From contig CALICC010000012.1 of assembly GCA_938049325.1 (NCBI GenBank), positions 1 to 7,572 of the forward strand: 7,572 nucleotides of DNA. Direction: 5' to 3'. Under the pieces are notes generated by a model that saw only the letters and a list, made by a program, of their open reading frames with translations, did no database searches and had not been told where the DNA came from. Both the position numbers and the translations under genes were made by a program. The DNA comes from an uncultured Ilumatobacter sp. Its GTDB lineage: Bacteria > Actinomycetota > Acidimicrobiia > Acidimicrobiales > Ilumatobacteraceae. Below are positions 1 through 4,954 of this stretch, in pieces (positions within the stretch are counted from its first letter, which is position 1; every line of letters starts with the position of its first letter).

Positions 1-54
1 GAGCCGGTCGAAATTGCCGACGACCCCGCGCTCGTCCGATTCGCGCAGCGCTGA
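1..54 (+). CDS. C-terminal end of an unidentified upstream gene (partial)
   Basis: Frame 1 is open from the window edge and ends at TGA 52-54, giving the 17-residue tail EPVEIADDPALVRFAQR. Most third codon positions are G or C, as in the real genes here. The next start lies only 4 nt after the stop, which is typical of a tightly packed plus-strand operon. The tail is too short to assign to a family. It could be a chance open frame, but the junction geometry makes a true gene end more likely. Confidence 0.5.
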   Translation, partial: EPVEIADDPALVRFAQR

Positions 55-58
55 GTCC

Positions 59-820
59 ATGACCGATCCGCAACCGCACGAACTGATCGAGATCGACGAC
101 GGCGACACCGTGTGGCGATTCGACGGTGACTTCCTCACCTCCAACTGGCAGTGCATCTACGGCAACGGATGCCACGGCATCTTGCGCGAACCGGCCGCCG
201 AGCTACAACAGGGTTGCTGTTCGCTCGGTGCCCATTTCGGCGACGGAGAACCCGGGCAGGCCGAAGCACGACAGGTCTCGGCGTACGTTGCGATGTTGAC
301 GCCCGAGCAGTGGCAGTTCCACGACGTCGGCACCACCGACTACGAGCCGCCGACCACCGGCGACCCATCGAGCACGACGCCGCCCCCGTCCGGTCCGGTC
401 GCCGGCTTCTACGGCGACGCCGAACGCACGCACACGCGCGTCGTCGACGGCGCCTGCGTGTTTCTCAACCGGCCCGGCTTCGAAGGTGGAGCCGGATGCG
501 CACTGCATATCGGCGCCGTTGCCGTCGGCGACTCGCCAACCGAGTGGAAGCCGTCGGTGTGCTGGCAGTTGCCGCTCCGAGTTGATTGGGCACTCGCCGA
601 CGAGGCCGACCCAGAAGGACCCGAAACCGCAACGGTCCGACGCTGGAGCCGGGGCGACTGGGGCGAACACGGCACGACCATGGCGTGGTGCTGCACCGAA
701 CGATCTGAGGGTGGTGAGGCCTACGTCGGTGCCGACCCGGTGATCGACAGCCTGGCCGACGAGATCACGGCCTTGACCGGACACGAAGTGTTCGTCGAAC
801 TGCGCCGCAAACTCAGCTGA
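59..820 (+). CDS. Cysteine-rich conserved protein, YkgJ/DUF3109-like, possible metal binder
   Basis: The protein has 253 residues from ATG 59. An in-frame start at 14 would overlap the upstream gene and add a low-quality, Ser/Arg-rich leader, so I rejected it. Nine cysteines are seen: C32 and C38 (CIYGNGC), the pair C53-C54 (QGCCSLG), C133, C147, C168 (KPSVCWQLPL) and the pair C211-C212 near WCC. The order CC, then CxFL, GCxLH and KPxxCWxLP resembles the layout of YkgJ/UPF0153 and DUF3109 proteins, which are thought to chelate iron or zinc. This is motif reading, not an alignment. A Pro/Thr/Ser-rich linker at about residues 94-114 separates the two cysteine clusters. No signal peptide or membrane segment is visible, so it is probably cytoplasmic. 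It follows the upstream gene by 4 nt with no Shine-Dalgarno sequence, which suggests translational coupling. I recall similar uncharacterised proteins in other actinobacteria; no function is known to me. Confidence 0.85.
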   Translation: MTDPQPHELIEIDDGDTVWRFDGDFLTSNWQCIYGNGCHGILREPAAELQQGCCSLGAHFGDGEPGQAEARQVSAYVAMLTPEQWQFHDVGTTDYEPPTTGDPSSTTPPPSGPVAGFYGDAERTHTRVVDGACVFLNRPGFEGGAGCALHIGAVAVGDSPTEWKPSVCWQLPLRVDWALADEADPEGPETATVRRWSRGDWGEHGTTMAWCCTERSEGGEAYVGADPVIDSLADEITALTGHEVFVELRRKLS

Positions 821-836
821 CCGCCCTCACCGGTCA
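818..836 (+). other. Small hairpin over the stop codon of the Cys-rich gene
   Basis: TGACCG (818-823) and CGGTCA (831-836) form a perfect 6-bp stem with a 7-nt loop. The stem starts at the stop codon. No T-tract follows. It may assist 3'-end formation together with the larger palindrome downstream, or it may be chance. Confidence 0.3.
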
Positions 837-858
837 CTGCGAAACCCCACGAAGCCCG

Positions 859-905
859 TTCTCTGTGCGTTTGGCGACCTCTGAGGTCGCCAAACGCACA
901 GAGAA
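859..905. repeat. Perfect 22-bp inverted repeat with 3-nt loop; candidate bidirectional terminator or dispersed palindrome
   Basis: The left arm (859-880, beginning TTCTCTGTGCGTTTGG) is the exact reverse complement of the right arm (884-905), with loop CTG at 881-883. Beyond the arms, CCC 855-857 can pair with GGG 906-908 if G858 is bulged, giving about 25 bp. It sits between two genes that end towards each other (stops at 820 and 940), so it could end transcription from both sides. Neither flank has a T-tract, so it is not a classical intrinsic terminator, although actinobacterial terminators often lack one. Perfect identity over 22 bp is more than termination needs and also fits a REP/MITE-like dispersed element. 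Confidence 0.8.
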
Positions 906-939
906 GGGATTGGGACGCGGTTGGGAATCGGGGTTGCGG

Positions 940-1737
940 TCAGATGATGTTGATGGCGTCGAGGACGGCGGCGACATTCGCGTTGGAGACGTCGCCCGTG
1001 CTGGTGGCTCGCCAATCGGCGCGTTTGGTCCCCCACGACACGAAGTCGTGCGCGGTTGACCGGATAAGCGGCGCGTCGTCGTCGGCACCGTTGGCCACGA
1101 CCCAGCGCGGCCCGGCCGCGGTATCGCCTGGGGTCAGGCACCAACTGTTTGCCGCTGGTCCATCGAAGACCAGGTTCACGGCCTGTTTCGGCACACCGGC
1201 GAGTTCGGACTCACACATCTGCGGGAGGCCGGCGAGCATCCACTCGAGCGTGGGGGCGAGCACCTGCGGATCCTTCGGGAGACCGGCCGCACTGTCCACG
1301 GCGGCGCCGATGTCGTGGCGAAGGTGACAGTAGTGGTCGAACGCAATCGCGTTCCCGAGCATGTGCAGCGGATGCTCGCCGAGATCACTCAACGGAACGA
1401 CCGTGTCGGCCATCGGCGGCTCCTGCAGTCCGGCAAGCGCGGCAAGCCCCTTTGCCGACCACTCGTCGTAGGCCGCGATCACCTGGTCTGGCGACCAATC
1501 GGCACGCGCCTGCACCGGCACTTCGGCCGAGCTTTCCGACTTTCCGCTGTCACCCATGTCGATCGACGTGGGGTCCGCGATCTGTTGATACACCGACGCC
1601 ATGTGCTGCGCGACGTCCTGCACACGCCAGCCCGCGCAGCCTGACGGTGCCGCCCACTCGTCGGCGCTCAACGACGCAAAGAGCTCCTTGGCGCGATCGA
1701 TTTCGTTCTCGAGTCCGGAGATTGCCTGCTTCGACAT
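940..1737 (-). CDS. Maleylpyruvate isomerase-family (MDMPI/DinB-like) protein with SCP2-like C-terminal domain
   Basis: The protein has 265 residues from ATG 1737. An ATG at 1755 adds only six residues, and a good -10 hexamer overlaps that extension, so I prefer 1737. Residues about 5-145 look like the four-helix MDMPI N-terminal (DinB-like) domain, with the hallmark GCAGWRVQDVAQHM at 33-46. Likely metal ligands are H45, D134 and H138; the last two come from FDHYCH and keep the i/i+4 spacing of the Glu/His pair in mycothiol-dependent maleylpyruvate isomerase, with Asp replacing Glu. Residues about 185-265 resemble the SCP2-like tail common in this family. Family members are cytosolic enzymes, many using mycothiol as thiol cofactor for isomerisation or S-transfer; the substrate here is unknown. 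It lies 45 nt downstream of the GNAT gene on the same strand, so read-through is possible in addition to its own promoter. It faces the cysteine-rich gene across the long palindrome. Confidence 0.87.
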   Translation of the reverse strand: MSKQAISGLENEIDRAKELFASLSADEWAAPSGCAGWRVQDVAQHMASVYQQIADPTSIDMGDSGKSESSAEVPVQARADWSPDQVIAAYDEWSAKGLAALAGLQEPPMADTVVPLSDLGEHPLHMLGNAIAFDHYCHLRHDIGAAVDSAAGLPKDPQVLAPTLEWMLAGLPQMCESELAGVPKQAVNLVFDGPAANSWCLTPGDTAAGPRWVVANGADDDAPLIRSTAHDFVSWGTKRADWRATSTGDVSNANVAAVLDAINII

Positions 1738-1744
1738 GACCGCG

Positions 1745-1773
1745 ACCGTAGCCATCGCGCGACGACGTGTCCG
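1745..1773 (-). promoter_or_regulatory. Candidate promoter for the MDMPI-family gene, leaderless
   Basis: On the minus strand a -10-like TACGGT lies at 1750-1745. It is separated by 17 nt from CGGACA (1773-1768), which matches four of six bases of TTGACA. The ATG at 1737 follows the -10 after 7 nt, so transcription would start at or next to the A of the start codon. This favours 1737 over the upstream ATG at 1755. No Shine-Dalgarno sequence is present. Confidence 0.4.
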
Positions 1774-1782
1774 ACGCGAGCG

Positions 1783-2406
1783 TCAACGCATGATGAGCGT
1801 CTCGGCCCCGATTGGAACGAAGCCCGCCGCAAGAAACGCCCGCAGCGAGGCGGCGTTGCCCGGGGCGACCTGCGCCCAAACGAATTCATCGGGCGCCACG
1901 AGCTCGAGCCCTGCCGTGATCAGCTCGCGACCGGCCTGCTGGTTCGGAGTTGCGTCTTCGGCAAGCTCCACCGAGATTTCGGTCCGACCGACGAGTCCGC
2001 AGCCAATCGTGACCAGCCCGTAAGCACCCCGGTAGGCCCGGACGGACGTGCGGTGCGCGTGGGCTCGCATCACTCGGGGGTGGTCGTCGAACTCTCGCGT
2101 TTCGTCGAGCAACGACGTGCCGCGCCCTCGGCCACGCGCGACCAGGACTGCGTCGTGCGACCCAATCTCACCCCCCGGTTCCGCGAGCGCCAACTTCACC
2201 TTGGGTTCGCTGGCCCCGCCGAACCCGTCAGCGCCAAGCTGCGTCAGCTCGGCCACGTCGACGTCGGCCAGCACCACGGCATGACCGGTGAACTCGACGA
2301 TGGCCAGGTGACCGGGACGGTCCGGAGCGAGCACGACGACGTTTCCATCGACCGGAGGAAACGAACCGCGAGCAGCTTGCTCCAACATGACTGCGAGAGG
2401 GTGCAC
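1783..2406 (-). CDS. GNAT-fold N-acetyltransferase-like protein
   Basis: The protein has 207 residues from GTG 2406. The frame is open up to a TTG at 2439, but that stretch contains a likely -10 box; ATG 2388 is the other alternative. The C-terminal half looks like a GNAT domain: a strand at about 129-149 (YGLVTIGCGLVGRTEISVEL), the acetyl-CoA-loop region at 153-162 (TPNQQAGREL), then VWAQVAPGNAASLRAFLAAGF at 176-196, where N184 and S187 fit the usual N-x-x-S before the GF turn. The N-terminal half (HPLAVMLEQ, then the FTGHAV strand) is shared, as far as I recall, by a group of actinobacterial GNAT proteins without assigned substrate. The loop departs from the canonical Q/R-x-x-G-x-G/A, so activity is not assured. 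It is cytosolic, divergent from the F420-dependent enzyme and upstream of the MDMPI-family gene on the same strand. Fold assignment is fairly sure; the substrate is unknown. Confidence 0.75.
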   Translation of the reverse strand: MHPLAVMLEQAARGSFPPVDGNVVVLAPDRPGHLAIVEFTGHAVVLADVDVAELTQLGADGFGGASEPKVKLALAEPGGEIGSHDAVLVARGRGRGTSLLDETREFDDHPRVMRAHAHRTSVRAYRGAYGLVTIGCGLVGRTEISVELAEDATPNQQAGRELITAGLELVAPDEFVWAQVAPGNAASLRAFLAAGFVPIGAETLIMR

Positions 2407-2412
2407 CGGGCA

Positions 2413-2439
2413 AACGTAGCGTCGGCGCTGATCGACCAA
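2413..2439 (-). promoter_or_regulatory. Candidate leaderless promoter of the GNAT gene
   Basis: Minus-strand TACGTT (2418-2413) fits the actinobacterial -10 pattern TANNNT. After exactly 6 nt comes an in-frame GTG at 2406, the expected geometry for a leaderless transcript. A weak -35-like TTGGTC lies at 2439-2434 with a short 15-nt spacer. No Shine-Dalgarno sequence precedes 2406, 2388 or 2439. Confidence 0.45.
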
Positions 2440-2450
2440 CGGCGGACGGG

Positions 2451-2456
2451 TACCTT
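2451..2456 (+). promoter_or_regulatory. Candidate leaderless -10 box of the F420-dependent oxidoreductase gene
   Basis: TACCTT (2451-2456) fits TANNNT and is followed after 6 nt by ATG 2463, so the transcript would start at the start codon. The -35 region at about 2428-2433 (CTGATC) is poor. No Shine-Dalgarno sequence is present. The box lies only about 33 bp from the oppositely directed -10 of the GNAT gene. Confidence 0.45.
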
Positions 2457-2462
2457 CGCGAG

Positions 2463-3491
2463 ATGCGCGTCGATGCCATGACCTTCCCGAAGCCGCTCGT
2501 GCAGATGGGCCCAGCTGCTGCCACCACTCGCGGCGCCGGGTTCGACGGAATGTTGCTGACCGAAGGTGGCCGCACCGCGTTCAATGCAGCAACCGCCGCC
2601 GCGATCGCAGCACCCGACCTCGAACTGTCGACCGGGGTGGCGGTCGCGTTTCCACGTAGCCCGATGATCGCTGCGCAAAACGCATGGGAGCTGCAGGAGT
2701 TGACGAACGGTCATTTTCGACTCGGGCTCGGCACTCAGGTCAAGACGCACGTCGTACGCCGCTACGGCGTCGAGTTCGAACAACCCGGGCCACGTCTGCG
2801 CGACTACGTCCGAGCGGTCAAGGCCTGCTTCGCCGGGTTCCGAGGCGAACCGCTCGACCACCACGGCGAGTTCTACGAGCTGACCTTCCTCAACCGGCAG
2901 TGGAGCCCGGGTCCGATCGACGCGCCCGACCCGAAGGTCGACGTCGCCGCGGTCAATCCGTGGATGTTGCAGATGGCGGGCGAGGTCGCCGACGGCGTGC
3001 ACATCCATCCGATCGGTGAGCCGGGCTACCTCCAGCGTCACGCCATTCCCTGCATCGCCGAGGGTGCAGCTCGTGCCGGTCGCAGCCCCGCCGACATCGA
3101 TGTGATCGTGCCGGTCACCACGATCGTCGGCGACACCGACGAGCAGCGCGACGCCTCGCGCGACGTGGCCAGAGCGACGATGTCGTTCTACGGGTCGACA
3201 CCGAACTACGCGTTCATCTGGGACGAGGCCGGATTCGAAGGAACCACGGAGCGCATTCGGTCCAAGCAGAAGGCAGGCGACTTCGCCGGGATGGCCGCTG
3301 AGATCACCGACGACCACCTGGCCACGTTCTGCACCGAAGCCGACTGGGACGATCTCGCCAGCCAACTCATCGAGACCTATGCCGACGTTGCGGATCGCCT
3401 CGTGCTCTACAGCGCCGGCACCGCCGACGCCGACACGCTCGAGCGCTACGGCGCGGTCGCCCGTGCGATTTCTGATCGAACGGCGAGCTGA
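2463..3491 (+). CDS. LLM-class F420-dependent oxidoreductase (TIGR03617-like)
   Basis: The protein has 342 residues, the usual length for single-domain luciferase-like monooxygenase (LLM) enzymes, which form a TIM barrel that binds coenzyme F420 and catalyse hydride transfer. Visible landmarks are the first barrel strand MRVDAMTF (1-8), GFDGMLLTEG (26-35), the block around FPRSP (63-67) with NAWELQELTNGHFRLGLGTQ (73-92), RLRDYVRAVKACF (111-123) and the late barrel strand with EVADGVHIHP (174-183). The start MRVDAM and this overall layout match the actinobacterial TIGR03617 subfamily as I recall it. Substrates of that subfamily are largely unknown. The protein is cytosolic. It is first in a plus-strand unit with a candidate leaderless promoter, and its TGA is followed after only 5 nt by the GTG of the secreted protease gene, so the two are probably cotranscribed. 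Family assignment is firm; the exact reaction is not known. Confidence 0.93.
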   Translation: MRVDAMTFPKPLVQMGPAAATTRGAGFDGMLLTEGGRTAFNAATAAAIAAPDLELSTGVAVAFPRSPMIAAQNAWELQELTNGHFRLGLGTQVKTHVVRRYGVEFEQPGPRLRDYVRAVKACFAGFRGEPLDHHGEFYELTFLNRQWSPGPIDAPDPKVDVAAVNPWMLQMAGEVADGVHIHPIGEPGYLQRHAIPCIAEGAARAGRSPADIDVIVPVTTIVGDTDEQRDASRDVARATMSFYGSTPNYAFIWDEAGFEGTTERIRSKQKAGDFAGMAAEITDDHLATFCTEADWDDLASQLIETYADVADRLVLYSAGTADADTLERYGAVARAISDRTAS

Positions 3492-3496
3492 CGCCT

Positions 3497-4243
3497 GTGC
3501 AGAGATCGGTTGTCGCCACCTGCTCGATCGCCCTCGCTCTCGTGTCGATCGGTTGCGACGCTGACGATGAGGACGAGTACAGCTCGTCCACCGTCACGAC
3601 CGTGCTCAGCTCCGGGTCGATCGACGTGGCGCGAGCAGCAACCTTCGCGGTACTCGCCGAAGGGTGCGGACCCAACGACGCAAACGGCACCTCGACGCTG
3701 ATCGACGTCAACCTCGCGATCACGGCTGCCCACGTCGTTGCCGGCGCAGACCGCATCGCCTTGCTCGATGTCGAAGACGTCGAGCACCCCGCGGAAGTCG
3801 TGTACTTCGACCCCCATCTCGACGTCGCGTTGCTGCGCGCTCCTACCGCCACGGCAACGCCGATCATGACCGGTGCCCCGGTGTCCGCCGGTGATCCCGG
3901 GTTGCTGTTCACGCTGAGGCAACACGAGGGCACGAGAACGGCCAATCGAACCGACGTCGTCGTCGTCCGCACTGTCGACATCGAGACAACCGACATCTAT
4001 CTCGAGGTCGATGTGACCCGCCGCGGTTTCGAGATCGAGGCCGAGATCGAACCGGGCGACTCGGGTTCAGTGGTTCTGCTCGGCGACGCGATGGGCGACG
4101 CAGCTGGGGTCGGGATGGTGTGGGCACGAAGCACAGAGCGCACCGGCCGGGCATGGGCGATCGACTTCCCCGAGGTCGTCACCGATGCTGCCGCGCTCGA
4201 CGAGTTGGTCGCACCAGTCGACAATGGCAGGTGTGTGTCCTGA
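3497..4243 (+). CDS. Secreted trypsin-fold serine protease, predicted lipoprotein, MarP-like
   Basis: The protein has 248 residues from GTG 3497, 5 nt after the preceding stop. The N-terminus has a short positive part, a hydrophobic stretch and C20 in VSIGC, which satisfies a relaxed lipobox; Ser at -3 is not ideal. An acidic linker (DADDEDEY) follows. The protease domain (about 45-245) shows a full triad: H79 in TAAHVV, D109 in DPHLDVALLR and S189 in EPGDSGS. C57 and C246, the latter third from the end in GRCVS, are placed to form a disulfide. From memory, Mycobacterium tuberculosis MarP (Rv3671c) has H235/D264/S343 and a C214-C395 disulfide, with C395 also third from the end, so the spacings agree within one residue. 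The four-helix membrane domain of MarP is absent; here a lipid anchor would hold the domain outside the membrane. The substrate is unknown. It is probably coexpressed with the F420-dependent enzyme. Confidence 0.87.
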   Translation: MQRSVVATCSIALALVSIGCDADDEDEYSSSTVTTVLSSGSIDVARAATFAVLAEGCGPNDANGTSTLIDVNLAITAAHVVAGADRIALLDVEDVEHPAEVVYFDPHLDVALLRAPTATATPIMTGAPVSAGDPGLLFTLRQHEGTRTANRTDVVVVRTVDIETTDIYLEVDVTRRGFEIEAEIEPGDSGSVVLLGDAMGDAAGVGMVWARSTERTGRAWAIDFPEVVTDAAALDELVAPVDNGRCVS

Positions 4244-4282
4244 CCCGCTTGCCGGGATCTCCCGCGTCGGCAACACTCGAGC

Positions 4283-4927
4283 ATGCGCAAGTACGTGATC
4301 ATGGGTGTGCAAGGCAGCGGCAAGGGCACGCAGGCGAAAATGCTCGCCGACCGATTCGATCTCGTGCACATGAGCGTCGGCGACATCTTTCGGTGGCATG
4401 TCCAGAACCACACCAAGATCGGTGCACAAGTACGCCGCCGCGTCGACGCGGGTGAGCTCGTCGGTGACGACCTGGTCGAATCGGTCGTACAGGATCGTCT
4501 GCGCGGTCACGATTGGAACTACGGATTCGTCGTCGACGGTTTTCCACGCAATGCTCGCCAGGCCGAATTCTTCCTCGAGGGCTTCGACATCGATGGCGTG
4601 ATCAACCTCGAATTGGCGACTGAAGAAGTTGAGCGTCGGGTGTTGTCACGGCGCATCTGCTCACAATGCGGACTCGACTACAACCTGTTCGCACACCGGC
4701 CCGAGGTCGAAGACACCTGCGACGTGTGCCAGGGCGCTCTGGTGGCACGAGCGGACGACAACACCGAGGCCTTGGCGCGGCGCCTGGCTGACTACTACTC
4801 CAAGACGCAGCCGGTACTCGAGCTGTTCGAGCGCAAGGAGTTCGTACTCAACGTCGATGCAGCGAAACCGCGCGAGGAGATCTTTGCAACCGTTTGTGCG
4901 GGCCTCGGCTTGCCCAACACGCAGTAG
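4283..4927 (+). CDS. adk: Adenylate kinase, long form with four-cysteine zinc lid
   Basis: The protein has 214 residues and catalyses ATP + AMP = 2 ADP in the cytoplasm. The P-loop is GVQGSGKGTQ at 8-17 (K14). The AMP site keeps R37 (GDIFR), R89 (DGFPRN) and Q93. The lid at about 121-160 carries C126, C129, C146 and C149, a structural zinc site. R123/R124, R156, DD 158-159 and R167 match catalytic positions of the family. Departures from the common form are GVQGSG instead of GPPGAG, and SVGD (31-34) instead of STGD. Mycobacterial Adk, as I recall it, is a shorter enzyme without this lid insertion. The start ATG 4283 is the only sensible one for the first strand (RKYVIMG). The gene is 39 nt after the protease gene with no clear promoter or Shine-Dalgarno sequence, so it may be read from the upstream unit. 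It is not beside secY or map, the usual ribosomal-operon location, so it could be a second copy. Confidence 0.95.
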   Translation: MRKYVIMGVQGSGKGTQAKMLADRFDLVHMSVGDIFRWHVQNHTKIGAQVRRRVDAGELVGDDLVESVVQDRLRGHDWNYGFVVDGFPRNARQAEFFLEGFDIDGVINLELATEEVERRVLSRRICSQCGLDYNLFAHRPEVEDTCDVCQGALVARADDNTEALARRLADYYSKTQPVLELFERKEFVLNVDAAKPREEIFATVCAGLGLPNTQ

Positions 4928-4954
4928 CGCACTCGAGGGAGGAACGCAGGTACG

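Noticed and set aside
1149..1739. A 196-codon plus-strand frame across the MDMPI-family gene
   Set aside because: Its composition is extremely rich in Arg, Pro and Ser with no domain, and it is antisense to a gene with clear hallmark motifs.
1781..1786. A TTGACG on the minus strand at the end of the GNAT gene as -35 for the MDMPI-family gene
   Set aside because: No TANNNT lies 16-18 nt downstream. The TACGGT at 1750-1745 is about 30 nt away and pairs better with CGGACA.
2244..3365. A 373-codon open frame on the minus strand across the F420-dependent oxidoreductase
   Set aside because: The plus-strand gene is recognisable end to end. The antisense product has no family features, and it also overlaps the 5' part of the GNAT gene.
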